In this document: piece after piece, positions 1 through 11,305 of the stretch
Position numbering within the stretch: the stretch's first letter is position 1
How the letters are laid out: each line of letters begins with the position of its first letter
Assembly: GCA_030272155.1 (NCBI GenBank)
Contig: CP126203.1
Location: forward strand, 3,100,001-3,164,000
From: Tetradesmus obliquus
Lineage: Eukaryota; Chlorophyta; Chlorophyceae; Sphaeropleales; Scenedesmaceae
DNA length: 64,000 nt
Direction of reading: 5' to 3'
Notes under the pieces: model-generated
Told to the model about the DNA's origin: nothing
What the model saw: the letters and a program-made list of their open reading frames with translations, nothing else
The model's database searches: none
Program-made: the position numbers and the translations under genes

Positions 1-217
1 CCGTCTCAACAACACCAATGCGCTTATGGCAGGGCTGTGGCCAAGCCTGTCTGAGGCAATCAGCCAGCAGCTGGTGCTCACTGCTGCTGCTGCTGCTGCT
101 GGTGCTGGTGCTGCTGCTGCTGCTGCCGTCCCGCAGACTATGATCGCCTCAACAACACCAACGCGCTTATGGCAGGGCTGTGGCCAAGCCTCTCCGAGGC
201 AGTCAGCCAGCAGCTGG
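1..217 (+). repeat. Two head echoes of the exon at 332
   Basis: Two copies of the head of the 332-510 exon (LNNTNALMAGLWPSLSEA) precede it. One runs from the left edge to about 83, the other about 139-217. The second keeps a cag acceptor. Both break off after SQQLV into CTG-rich intron sequence, whereas the copy at 332 reads on through the whole SMP segment. Confidence 0.8.
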
Positions 218-885
218 TGATCACTGCTGCTGCTGCCCCTGCCATGGTTTCGCACGTGCGGTCCTAAGCATAACTACTACCTTCTGAGCAACACCAACAC
301 AGAACCACTGCTGATGCTACCCGTCTTGCAGATTACGATCGCCTCAACAACACCAATGCGCTTATGGCAGGGCTGTGGCCAAGCCTCTCCGAGGCAGTCA
401 GCCAGCAGCTGGTGCAGGCCATGGCGCCCGGCCTGATGCAGCAGGCTGCTAAGGACTACGGTGCTGGCTACCTGACTGACCTCAAGCTGGTGCAGTTTGA
501 ACTGGGGGAGGTGCGAGGCTGGTGCTGCTCTGCTTCACTGTGTTGATTGTGACCGGTTCTAAGTGTGGTTGCGCATGTGCATGGTGTTAATGTTTGTAAA
601 AGTTTGCACAACAGCACACAGCGCTGCCTGTGTGTACAAGCAGCAGCAGCTGGTGCAGGCCATGGCGCCTGGCCTGATGCAGCAGGCTGCTAAGGACTAT
701 GGTGCTGGCTACCTGACTGACCTGAAGCTGGTGCAGTTTGAACTGGGGGAGGTGCGAGGATGGCGCTTTGCTGCTTGTGCCTGGCGCTTCGCCGTCGCTG
801 CTACGACTGCTGCGGCTGCTGTGCCAAGTGCAGACATCACAAGGGCTTGATGGCTTGAATGTGTAGCATCATCTTGCGTTTCTTC

Positions 886-917
<32 letters not shown>

Positions 918-3835
918 GCCATATGCAGATTGCGCCGCGGCTGGATGGCATGAAGGTGTACGATCAAATAAGCGATGAGCAGCTGATGCTGGAGGTGGCG
1001 GCGAGCTGGGGCAGCAGCAGCAAGGTGAGGATGCAATTACTTTGGCTGTGCTGCATGACAGTAATGTGTTGATGAGTTGGCAGGGGCAGCAGCACTGGCA
1101 GCTGATGCTGCAGGTAGCGGTGAGCTGGGGCAGCAGCAGCACGGTGAGGGCGCATTTCTGTGTCTCTCACCACCTAGTAGTAGTAGCAGCTGCAGCAACA
1201 GCTGTGGTGAGGTTGAGGGTTGTGGTGGGCAGCTGATGCTGGGGGTGGCGGCGAGCTGGGGCAGCAGCAGCAAGGTGAGGATCTAACTGTGCTGCCTGAC
1301 ACTACTCCAGCTGTGCTGCTCAAAACTATTGTGGTGATGGGCTGGAAGGTGCAGCAGTCTTAGCAGCTGATGCTACAGGTGGTGGCGAGCTGGGGCAGCA
1401 GCAGCGGGGTGAGGGCTCAATTGGTTGATGTCGATGGTGTAATGATGGGCTGTCATGTGCAGCAGCTTTGGTGGGGGCATAGGATGATGGTGGTGGGGAT
1501 GCATGTTACAGCTGCAACGCTGAGTGGAGGTTAGGCTTGCAACGTTGATCATCATGCTGCTACTGCTGCTGCTGCCGATTCTGAACAGGTCGCCGTTGCT
1601 GCCACGCTGCAGCTGTTCGGGCACACGTTCTCCATCCCCCCCACCATTATGCAGCTACAGTATTTGTGGGTGCTTCATTGTTTGTGCTGCCACCATTGCC
1701 AATGCTGCCGCTGCAATAACACCATCCTTGCTGCTGCTGCTGCTGTTGCTGCTGCCTCGCAACAGGTCTCCATTGGCGCCACGCTGCAGCTGTTTGGCCA
1801 CACCTTCAGCATCCCTCTCACCGTTGAGAAGCTGCAAGTCCACGCCATCGCACGCATCAGCGCGCAGCCGCTGCTGCCGCACTATCCTTACGTCGGCAGC
1901 GTGGGAGTGAGCCTGCTGGAGCCTCCCCACATTGATTTTGAGCTGCCGCTTGGTGGGGTGGATGTGATGGCGCTGCCGATGCTGCGGGGGGCGGTGCGGC
2001 TGGCCACAAAACTACTGTCGCGGCAGTATGTTGTCTTCCCCAAGTGAGGTTTTGCAGCCTGCTTGACTTCCTTGCTCGAATTTGCGTTTGTTTCTACTTT
2101 GGATAGTGCAATTCTGGGAGTCAAGTTTGCATGAACCTGCTTGAGCCTCCTCACATCAACTTTGAGCTGCCGCTTGGCGGCGTTGATGTGATGGCGCTGC
2201 CGATGCTGCGGGGGGCGGTGCGGCTGGCCACAAAACTGCTGTCAAGGCAGTATGTGGTGTTCCCCAAGTGAGACCACTTGACAGAACTGCTGGCCTTTCT
2301 TGCTGTTGCTGTACAATGATGGGGAAATTGTTTTGCATGAGTTTCAGTGGATTCAGGCTGCTTGAGCCTCCTCACATCGTCTTTGAGCTGCCGCTTGGTG
2401 GGGTGGATGTGATGGCGCTGCCGATGCTGCGGGGGGCGGTGTGGCTGGCCACAAAACTGCTGTTAAGACAGTATATGGTGTTCCCCAAGTGAGATTGCTC
2501 AACCTGCTGGGCTGTCTTGCTGTTGAGTTTGCGTTGGATTTTGCTTGGGGCAGTGGTCTGCTGGGACTCCAGTGACAGTATGCTTGTTGGAGCCGCCTTA
2601 CATCCGCTTTATTTTTGCGGTTGGTGCGCTGGGATGTGATGGCGCTGCCAATGCTGCCCGGGGCGGTGCGGCTGGCCACAAAACTGCTGTCACGGCAATA
2701 TGTCGCATTCCAAAAGAGAGACAAAGTGTGGATTCACAACAAACATGCCAGGTTTGCACCGTGGAGTGTGCATTGTTTGTTACAAAGGGTTGTGGATTGC
2801 TTGGACTCCAACTGGGCTAGCTGCCCTGTTGATGTGGCTACTTGCACTGCTGCTGCTGCCACCACTACTGCTGTTGCTGCCGCAGGGGCATCCAGGTGCC
2901 TATGGTGCCCGCTGGGGCTGCAGCAGGGGGCCCTTGCGGCATGCTGGAGGTGGGCCTGGTCCGCCTGTCTGGCCTGCGCAGCGAAGATCTGGTTGGTCAC
3001 AGTGACCCCTACGTCATCTTCAGGGTAGGTTCAGTGTTTCGTAGTAATATACGTTATTTTCCAGGGTGGGTTCAGGGTGTTATGTTCAAGGTGAAGGCCT
3101 TTGTGACATCTGTTGTGTGATTCGGCAATTGATAAACACTTCAGGTACAAGGTGCGCACTGCTTTGCCTGGCTGTACTTCAACACAGCAGCCAAGATATC
3201 GATTGTGCTGAGCACAAAGTCATCTGTATGTATTTTGTCTTGCCTGCTCGCATGTTCAAATCGTGTCTGCTCAGCTGCTCATACTATGAGCAGCAAGCAT
3301 AGTATGCTTGCTTGCCTAACTGACTCAATGCCTGCCTGCTTGTTTCACTGCCTGCCTGCCTGCCTGCATGCATGCCTGCCCGCCTTGCGATGTGTTTTGC
3401 CGTGCAGCTGCGTGAGGGGCGCGAGGTGCGCTCCCGCACCGTGAACAACAACAACAGCCCCGAATTCAACCAGAACTTCAGGATGCTGGTGGAGGACGTG
3501 GACTCACAGGTAGGGTGATGCTGCCAGCTCATAGTGACACACTAGTGACACTCTAGTTACACACTAGTTACACTCCAGGCCTGATTTCAACCAGAACTTC
3601 AGGATGCTGGTGGAGGACGTGGACTCACAGGTAGGTTGCTGCTGCCAGCTCATACTGACACACTAGTTACACTAGTTTCACAGGGGCCACGCAAGTTATC
3701 ACTTCATGCCAATCACACTAGTACCAAAGGCTGCAGCAGATTGCTTTTTTCAAGATAGTCACACATATTTTACACAAGGGCTGCAGCCCCAAGTCTAACC
3801 AGAATTGCGTGTACGTGCGTCACCTGTTTCTGCTG

Positions 3836-3874
<39 letters not shown>

Positions 3875-6402
3875 AGGTGTTGCAGATCATTGTGATGGAT
3901 GCGGACCTGGTCAGCTTCCAAGACAAGGTCATTGGGGTGGCGCAGATACCCCTCAAGACAGTGAGTTGTTGTAGATTCTTGTTTATTGTTGTGGCGTTGG
4001 TTGAAATATGAGTGCAATAACAGTTGATCTGCCTGGCATATCACCAGGTTCACAAACGAGTGCATGCAATCCCTTTTTTCAGCTTGCTGTTCTGGCCAGC
4101 CAGCTACTATTTCAAACAAGTAGCACAGCAGCTTTCCAGCAGTGGTCAGCTTCCAGGACAAGGTCATCGGAGTGGCACAGGTGCCCCTCAAGACGGTGAG
4201 CGGCACAGACATGTCCGAAATGTGTGCGTTCTCTTTATAACTTCTCAAGACAGCGAGCAGTGCACACCATTGTGTGTGATACAAATTACCTGTACAAGCA
4301 CGCCCCCCTGCCCGTCGCATGAGGCTCTGCCTGCATTGCAATGCCGCGCAAGTGCGTGACTCCTTCACTTACCAACCATCAGCTCACGGCTCTGCCAGCA
4401 ATGATACTTGATTTACAGCTCACCACAAATAGCTTTGCGGGCAAGCAGCCTGTGTGGCAACGCCACGCACGCGCGCGCCACTGCTACTCCCCATCCACCA
4501 GCTCATGGCACCACAGAAGTCCTTGGCACTCATCTACACTGCTGCACTGCCGCATGATGCCCTACCTGCAGGCTGCATGCACTGCGATGCTGCGCACACG
4601 CGTGCCCCTGTCCCTCTCCATCAACAAGCTCATGGCCCCACAGCCGGCGGCGTCGCTCAACCAATTTGCTGCACTGCTGGCTGTTGCCCTGCCCACAGGC
4701 TGCATGCACTGCAATGCCGCGCACGCGCGTTCCTCTCTCCCTGAACGTCAACAAGCTCATGACGCTTGGCAGTCATTGATAATAACCCACACTGCTTACC
4801 ACCGCATGCATTCTCTGTAGGCTGCATGCACGGCAATGCCGCGCACGCGCGTGCCTCTCTCCCTGAACATCAACAAGCTCATGGCCCCTCAGCAGGGCCT
4901 TGGGGGGATCCTGGAGCTGCCAATCCGTGTGGCAGGCCTGCCCCTAACAGCAGCAGCAACCGGCGGCCGCTTGATCTACCAGAACATTGCTGGGGCGCTG
5001 GGTGTGGCTGGCAAGGGTTCAGGGTCAAAGGGCGGTTCGAAAGATGACCGTTATGACGAGGTTTTGGACGAGACTGGGTGGTTAGGGCCTAGCGAGGAGT
5101 ATTGGGAAGAGCGGGGGGAGTATGGGAGGGACGCAGCAGCAAAAGGGATGGCAGATGATGAGGGCGAAGGCAGCAGCAGCAGCAGCAGCAGCAATGCTGA
5201 TGGTGGTGCTGCTGCTGCGGTTGATGCTAGCACTGCTGTGCTGGTGCCTTCCTCAGACCCTGCTGTAGCTGCTGCACGAGCAGCAGCAAGCAGCAGCAGC
5301 AGCAGCAGCAGTCCGTTTGACCAGGGGCAGGTGCTGAAGGTGACAGTGCCAGCAGGCAGCGCTGCTGCTGCTGCTGCCAGGCACAGCAGCAGCAGCAGCA
5401 GCAGCAGGCATGTGCATGCCAGGAGGCCCAGTGATGATGCTGCGCCTCGTAGTGACAAAGCAGGGGCAGGCCTCAGCAGGCTTGCCAGCCAGAGTGCCCC
5501 ATTAACCGGCTTCCCTGAACCCTCCCCAGCTGGCAATGCAGCTGGCAATGCACCTGGCAATGCAGGCGGCAGGCAGGACCCCGCTGCTGGTGTATCTGCA
5601 GGCCACGCAGAGCTAGCAGCAGCAGCAGAGCCGCACCACACCCCTGAGGTGCGAGGGCCCCCTCCCGGCCCTGGCAAGCCTGCGATTGGCACGCAGCAGC
5701 AGGAGCAGCAGCAGCAGCAGCAGCAGCAGAAAGAGAAGGAGGCCAAGGATCAGGAGCAGAAGGAGGTGCTGCAGTCGATGCAGGGCACTGTTGCCGGCAG
5801 GGATGCAAAGGACCTGGGAGGCACGCAGATCAAGCCCATCCGCAGGTGGGTGCTTTGGTTTATGAGGGTATTTTTTCATGACTAATTATGGTAATCGTTG
5901 GTGATTGATAAATCGTAATTATGTGGCGTACTGCACATCTTTTAGTAACTTGTGAGGCTGCTGGGGTTGGCTGCAGCTGCAATGCCAGCTGTGTTTCATG
6001 TGCATGTGTTGCTGGTTTGCTGCAGCGTGCGCAGGCACACACTGTGTTGTGGAACATGAGTTATGGTTGCCGGAGAAGCCCTCTCATCTGCCTACCTGCA
6101 TGTCCACCCTGCCTGACTGTTGATCCACATCACATTCTTGGTCTGAGACAAAGCGTTCACCCTAGTGTGGCTTGTACCTGAGATCGTGCCAGGACCCGCA
6201 TGTAACATATCCCTCTCTACTTGTAGGGGCACGGCATTCCTGGAGCTGACCTACTCCTTTCAAGAAACACACCTGCGTGCTCACGATGCCTGCCTGCCTG
6301 TCCCTCCATGTGCATTTTCATACATGTTTGATCTCCCGCAGGGGCACGGCGTTCCTAGAGTTGACCTACACTCCCTTCAGAATGCCTACCTGCTTGTTCA
6401 TG

Positions 6403-6474
<72 letters not shown>

Positions 6475-7284
6475 TGATCAACGTTGCAGGGGCACTGCGT
6501 TCCTGGAGCTGACCTACACTCCCTTCAGGAGGCCCGAAGTGCAGCCCTCAGGCGCGGGAGCCAGCCCCGCTGCATCGCTGCTAGCGATAGGCCTGGGCAG
6601 GCCCAAGCCAACTGACTTGGTGAGTGGCATTACAAAATATGTAGTGTTGAAATCCAACAGCTGAGCTGCATCATGGGATATAGTGCAAATCTTAGGCGCT
6701 GGCGCTGGCGCCGGCCCTGCTGCTGGCAATAGTCCGGGGCGGGCGCAAGCGAATCGGCATGGTGAGTTAGTCACACACCTGGTCATGTTGAAGCTGCGTG
6801 GCCAGGTCGCACATCTGGCCAGGTCACACATCTGGCCTAGTCACACATCTGGCCTAGTCACACACCTGGCCTAGTCACACACCTGGCCAATTGGCATGGT
6901 GAGTTAGTCGCACACCTGGTCATGTTGAAGGTGCCTGGTGGGCTGCAATGCAGCCCTCAGGCGCGGCAGCAAGCCCTGCTGCCTCTGCAGGTGACAGGCC
7001 TGGGCAGGCCCCAGCCAACCGACATGGTGAGTGTTCTCACAACAGACATTGGGCAGATGCCAGATTGTCAGCAGCTGCAGGTACAAGGCAGGGAAGTGTG
7101 CGCCGGCAGCATCTGCCATTTCCCTGCCTTTGCATGCACATATCAAAGCTCCATCAGCTTGCCAAGTAATGCCGGCACTGCTGCTGCTGTTGCTTGCAGG
7201 GCATCCTGGCTGTGACTGTGGTGCGCACCAGGGGCCTCACCGGCTGGCAACATGAGGCTGACCCCTAAGTCACACCCTTGCTAA

Positions 7285-7325
<41 letters not shown>

Positions 7326-8541
7326 GCAGGGCATTCTGGCTGTGACTGTGGTGCGCGCCAGGGGCCTCACCGGCTGGCAACATGAGGCTGACCCCTACGT
7401 CACACTCACTCTCATGGAGACTGCTGAGGAAGCCAGCAGCAGCAGCGGCGGCGGCAGCAGCACTACTGCAGGTGCATCTGCGCGGCTGAGCACGCTTGAG
7501 GAGCAACGCAGCAAGACTGTGTACAACGAGGAGAGCCCAAGGTACGCCTGCTATCGCTGCTTGACAGTTTATGCGTCATGCGAAGCTGTCTGCTTGCTAG
7601 TCAGTAAAAAGTTTGATAAAACCATGGTTCCTGCGGGCATCCTTCCATCTCTTGTTGTCACTTGCTTTGCTTGGATGGCTGCAGTTCAAATGTGTGATAC
7701 GTTTGGCTTCATCATGGTTCCTGCAAGTGCCTTTTTATTGTTGTTGTAACCCATGCTGCCTGCCTGGCTGCAGTTCAATTGATATGTTCCAAATGATACG
7801 TTTGAATTCATGGTTCCTGCAAGCACCTTTCAACTCTTGTTGTCACCCATGCTGCCTGCCTGGTTGCAGGTTCACTGAGAAGTTTGACTTCATCATGGTT
7901 CCTGCAAGCAGCGCTCTCAACCCTTTTGTTTTCACGCCATGCTGCCTGCCTGGGTGCAGGTTCAACGAGAAGTTTGACTTCATCATGGTTCCTGCAAGCC
8001 CCTGTCAACTCTTGTTGCCAACCCTGCTGCCTGCCTGGCTGCAGGTTCAATGAGAAGTTTGACTTCATCATGGTTCCTGCAAGCAGCGTGCTGCTGGTCA
8101 CTGTGTGGGACCAGACCACTGTGGTGGAGGCAGTGGTCAGCCTCAGCTTGTCGAGGGTGAGTGCTGCACCAGTATTTCAGGACAATAAGAACCATTTAGA
8201 TGGTGCCAGGACCTGCATGTAGCTGCTGCCCTTTCCCAATCATGATGTAAGTGATGACAGCAGTAGATGAGAACATAACTTTACTGCTGTGTTGCATGGA
8301 ATGCAGACAAGTGAATGGTGCCACACATGCGTCGTCGCAATGCAACAATATCTCTGCAGCTATGTTCAAAAGACACCTCAGCAGCTGTCCCGTGTTTGTG
8401 CACTATCAGGCTGCTGCTGGGCAGTGCATCTAAAAATAGCTGTAATAGCGCAGCAATTATGTGACGGGGTTCTGAATGGGGTTTATTTACACTTGCGTCT
8501 CAGCTGCCTCTGGTGTTTCACAGCCGCACCCAACCTCCCCA

Positions 8542-8605
<64 letters not shown>

Positions 8606-8766
8606 TGCAGGAGCGCTTCCGCGACCAGGTGCTGGGTCGCGTGAAGGTGCCAGTAGTGGACGTGGCTGCTGCGGGCCGTGTGCGCTCCAGCTGGCCGCTG
8701 CAGGGCGCCATGATGGGCGAGCTAGAAATGATCTTGCAGTGGATCCCGCAGCACCTCGTGGACTGA
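1..8766 (+). CDS. Extended-synaptotagmin-like SMP/C2-domain lipid-transfer protein (5' end outside window)
   Basis: Inferred role: moving glycerolipids between membranes at ER contact sites, as known for E-Syt/tricalbin/SYT proteins. Exons read: 332-510, 929-1024, 1766-2043, 2886-3024, 3408-3509, 3877-3960, 4821-5845, 6490-6619, 7330-7541, 8045-8156, 8611-8766. All junction phases agree and give 836 residues ending in TGA. The first three exons encode the second half of an SMP domain (FELGE then APRLDGMKVYD; closing VVFPK-GIQVPM). A first C2 domain follows (GHSDPYVIF, NSPEFNQNF, MDADLVSFQDKVIG), then a linker of about 250 residues rich in Ser, Ala and Gln, and a second C2 domain (GILAVTVVRARGL, EADPYVTL, FNEKFDF). 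The N-terminal membrane anchor expected in this family must lie left of the window. The apparent stop after VVFPK at 2045 is intronic (AA|GTGAGG). Almost every intron carries exon echoes. Confidence 0.85.
641..751 (+). repeat. Tail echo of exon 332-510
   Basis: A near-identical copy of the last ~110 bases of the exon (QAMAPGLMQQAA to FELGE), followed by the same gtgcgagg donor. It lies 130 bases downstream of the real exon and lacks the exon's head. Confidence 0.85.
1085..1420 (+). repeat. Three tail echoes of exon 929-1024
   Basis: Three copies of the exon's last ~45 bases (QLMLEVAASWGSSS plus gtgagg donor), near 1096-1142, 1229-1274 and 1364-1416. The reading frame is progressively degraded (LQVAVSWG, LGVAASWG, LQVVASWG). 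Confidence 0.75.
1587..1650 (+). repeat. Head echo of exon 1766-2043
   Basis: After a gaacag acceptor comes a diverged copy of the exon start (AATLQLFGHTFSIPPT). It ends before the EKLQVHA part present in the real exon. Confidence 0.75.
2139..2715 (+). repeat. Three tail echoes of exon 1766-2043
   Basis: Copies at about 2139-2271, 2357-2491 and 2583-2715 repeat the exon tail (LLEPPHI to RQYVVFPK). The first two keep the AAgtgag donor. The third has lost it (ccaaaagagag) and is the most diverged, so decay increases with distance from the real exon. Confidence 0.85.
3577..3632 (+). repeat. Tail echo of exon 3408-3509
   Basis: Copy of FNQNFRMLVEDVDSQ with its gtagg donor, followed by the same ctgctgccagctcata intron start. 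The unit therefore spans exon and intron. A weaker trace lies at about 3787-3808. Confidence 0.8.
4141..4199 (+). repeat. Tail echo of exon 3877-3960
   Basis: Copy of VSFQDKVIGVAQVPLKT followed by gtgagc, downstream of the C2 exon. Confidence 0.8.
4328..4762 (+). repeat. Four head echoes of exon 4821-5845
   Basis: Copies near 4330, 4448, 4570 and 4697 repeat the region that in the real exon reads MPRTRVPLSLNINKLM. They include the preceding gctgcatgcactgc acceptor context at a ~120-base period. The copy at 4821 is the only one that reads on. Confidence 0.8.
6179..6208 (+). repeat. Dispersed ~28-bp intronic motif, copy 1
   Basis: gagatcgtgccaggacccgcatgtaac; related copies lie at about 8199-8222, 27303-27331 and 35266-35295, each inside an intron of a different or distant position. 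Confidence 0.6.
6223..6386 (+). repeat. Two head echoes of exon 6490-6619
   Basis: Copies at about 6226-6272 and 6342-6386 of GTAFLELTY(TPF), each behind a tag/cag acceptor. Confidence 0.8.
6404..6473 (+). repeat. (TGCC)n microsatellite
   Basis: About 17 uninterrupted tetranucleotide units in an intron of the SMP/C2 gene, just upstream of the 6490 acceptor. Confidence 0.95.
6690..7030 (+). repeat. Tail echoes of exon 6490-6619, with a 17-bp tandem repeat
   Basis: Diverged copies of the exon tail (GASPAAS..GLGRPKPTDL plus gtgagt) lie at about 6693-6770, 6885-6906 and 6951-7030. Between them, about 6807-6890, a 17-bp unit (tcacacatctggcctag) is repeated five times. Confidence 0.7.
7192..7270 (+). 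repeat. Head echo of exon 7330-7541 with a stop codon
   Basis: Near-identical copy of GILAVTVVRARGLTGWQHEADP behind cttgcag. The tyrosine codon after DP is TAA here (TAC in the real exon), so use of this acceptor would truncate the second C2 domain. Confidence 0.85.
7612..8044 (+). repeat. Five head echoes of exon 8045-8156
   Basis: Five units of about 90 bases contain versions of FNEKFDFIMVPAS, most behind a cctgcctgg..tgcag acceptor. The two nearest the real exon (from about 7870 and 7961) are almost identical to it. The farther ones are frameshifted and have lost gt/ag context. Confidence 0.85.
8199..8222 (+). repeat. Dispersed intronic motif, copy 2
   Basis: agatggtgccaggacctgcatgtag in the last intron of the SMP/C2 gene; 21 of ~25 positions agree with copy 1. 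Confidence 0.6.
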
Positions 8767-8799
8767 GGTTGAAACGCTGTGGTATCTGAGATTCGTTAT

Positions 8800-9340
8800 G
8801 TATCAGATGGCAGCTGGCGGCTGCAGGGAGCGATGATGGGGGAGCTGGAGATGATCCTGCAGTGGATCCCGCAGCACCTTGTGGAGTAAGGTTGGAACGC
8901 TGTGGTATTTTGAAGTTTTGTTATGTATCAGATGGCTGCTGGCCGCTGCAGGGACCTATGATGGGTGAGCTGGAGAGGATTTTGCAGTGGATCCCGCAGC
9001 ACCTTGTGGAGTAACTGGCCGTTGTGTTTGATGACAGGTGACAGCTGGCCCTGCAGGGCACCATGATGGGCGAGCTGGAGATGATCCTGCTGTGTACCTT
9101 GCGGCGGCGGCATAGTAGTAGGCCGATGCACTGTGTTGTATAACAGATGGCAGCTGGCCGCTTCAGGGAGCCACGTTGGGCGAGCTGGAGATGATCCTGC
9201 TGTGGATCCCGCAACGGCTGGCGGAGTGAGGCCGATATACTATGTTGTATCACAGGTGACGGTTGGCAGCTGCTGCAGGGGATCAGGGTGAGGTGACTAG
9301 AGATGATCCTGCAGTGGTTACCGCAGCGGTTGGTGGAATG
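8800..9340 (+). repeat. Five terminal-exon echoes after the stop codon of the SMP/C2 gene
   Basis: Starting about 8810, 8935, 9040, 9148 and 9255 are copies of the last coding stretch (WPLQGAMMGELEMILQWIPQHLVD) with its stop region, at a ~110-base period. They would lie in the 3' UTR or 3' flank. Confidence 0.85.
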
Positions 9341-9376
9341 AGGTTGGCACTTCATGTTATATTGTGTTATATTGTG

Positions 9377-9965
9377 CACTTGTTCAACTCGCTTGTCGCC
9401 CCCATCTTGGGCTACTGCTCAGAGGTGTGGGGGCCCTCTCTGCTTAACGTGTGGCAGTGGGTCACCTGGAGTTGCAAAGGCCCTCAGCAATGACATGCAT
9501 GTGGTGCAGATGATATTGTTACGGCTGCTGGCTGGCCGTGTGCGCAAGTCCACCTGTAGGCAGCTCCTACTGCGTGAGTTTGGCTGCAGGCCTTTGGTCA
9601 GTGGCTGGTACACAACATGCTGGGATTTGTGGAAAAGAGTGGTTGCCCGTCCTCCAAATGACTGGCTCTATCTTGCCATGCAGGAGAACAGATATCTTAG
9701 CTTGAGAGAGTTTTCTGGCAGCGCAGAGCAGAGCCGGCAGAAGGCCCTGTGGTTTTGGCAGTTTCGTGCGTTTGTGTGTGCTCTGCATACACACACGGGT
9801 ACTCTGGGTGGAGTTTTGCAGTCGCTGGATGGCCTTGGCAGGTTGGAGGATGCGGATAAGGGCAAGCCCCAGGCTGCCTTTCAAGCCTGGCTGTATCAGC
9901 AGTGGCAGAACCTGCCCTGCAACCCAAGGCAGGCTGGCTCGGACACAGTTGTTTGTTCTACATGA
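9377..9965 (+). mobile_element. Non-LTR retrotransposon reverse-transcriptase C-terminal fragment, frameshifted
   Basis: HLFNSLVAPILGYCSEVWGP, read from 9377, resembles the end of the palm/thumb region of LINE-type reverse transcriptases (LF..LV.P.L.Y..E.WG). The frame then shifts near 9475-9490 and continues as MHVVQMILLRLLAGRVRKS and CWDLWKRVVARPPNDWLY up to a stop at 9963. No RT catalytic YxDD, endonuclease or poly(A) tail is seen here, so this is a dead 3' fragment. It abuts the last exon echo of the upstream gene. Family assignment is by motif only. Confidence 0.65.
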
Positions 9966-11305
9966 CAGCTGGTTTGCATGCACGCCGTTTTCTGAGCTCA
10001 ATATGTCCCGCCCCCTTGTTCGATGACAGCAGGCTGCTGCTCTGCTGAACTAGCTGAGCTCGAAGTGAACTGCCATCCACAGTGTGAGGCACCGGTGATG
10101 TGGTGTGTGGACTGCCATATGTGGCTGAGTTGTACATTACTGCTGTGTGCATGTTGGCCCTGCTGAAGCCAGCCTTCTACCCAGTAAGCCGTTGACGGTG
10201 TTGCAGTTGATGCCTGGAGAGCACAGCATTGCATTCATTTGACTAGTTGATTGAGGCGTGGATGCATGCAGGTAATTGGACCTGAGGTGCTGATCACGCA
10301 TTGCCTCCGCCCTGGCAGGCGAGCAGTGGACTCCCAAAACACCAGTTGCTGCAACGTGATAAAGGACAGCCAAATCCAGCAAGCAGCAGCTTTTGTGTCC
10401 AGCACCAGCTCTGTCATGTTTATTGCTGCTGTTTGTATGTGGCTGATTCTGGTAGTGGTTCCTTGATGTGCCTGGCTGGCCTTTACAAACAGCTCCAGCT
10501 CTAGAAATCATGGATGCAAGATGGGCACTTCCCTGCTGCGGCTTCAGCCAAGAAGCACAGCACGTGCAACTATGTGCAGCTGTGCGTGCAACATATGTAT
10601 GCATACAGCATAGTAAAGCATACAGCATAGTAAAGCACAGCACAGTTTCGAGACGACGATGCCAGTGATGTCATACAGCAGCGTACAGCCGCAGCACTTG
10701 TGCAGACCAGCTCCACGCAAGCACTGTGCGTCATCTAGTTGACCATGCAGCTGCTGTAGGAAGCCTCACTCATGTTTGATCCGTTACTAATGAAGAATCA
10801 GTACGTCCAGGGCTGGCCTGTGATCTAAAACTGTGCTGCCAGCACTGCAGTGTGAAGAGCTGATGAGCAAGCCGAAGTCCCGAGTTTCGGGAACTCAACG
10901 ACCATGCATCACGCTTAAATGTGACACTCAATCTGCCAAATCTGTGATCGAACGTATCAGGCTCGCTGAAGTCGACAAAGGCGCACACGGACAGCTCCCG
11001 CCACTTGAGGACAGCCATCGCTGAGTCGATGTTTTCATGCTGGACTTTACCGTCTTTGCAATTTTATGAAATTTGTGATTATACTAGGTTTCCAGGTCTT
11101 GCGTAACCAGTGGGTCGGCTGTTCTTGAGCCGAGTGTCCGCCTCTGCAAATTCCGTGCTGGAGATGAGTGCCACATACGTGCTAGACTGCGCCTCGAGCC
11201 AAGCGCACTATACTGTCATGCTTCATTAACGCCGGGTGCTTCACTGCCCAAATCCATCACTCCCCTATCGCTTTCAAGCACATCCCTCACACCCACATCG
11301 CAGCC
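9966..11305. other. Non-coding stretch, promoter side of the KCS gene
   Basis: No ORF resembles a protein and no RNA gene is visible. A short direct repeat (catacagcatagtaaag, twice) lies near 10607-10637. The last ~200 bases before the KCS start have no CTG tracts and probably hold its promoter and 5' UTR. Confidence 0.5.

Noticed and set aside
2044..2047. Stop codon apparently ending the SMP-domain ORF
   Set aside because: The TGA is part of a GTGAGG donor; joining 2043 to 2886 restores FPK-GIQVPM and the following C2 domain in frame.
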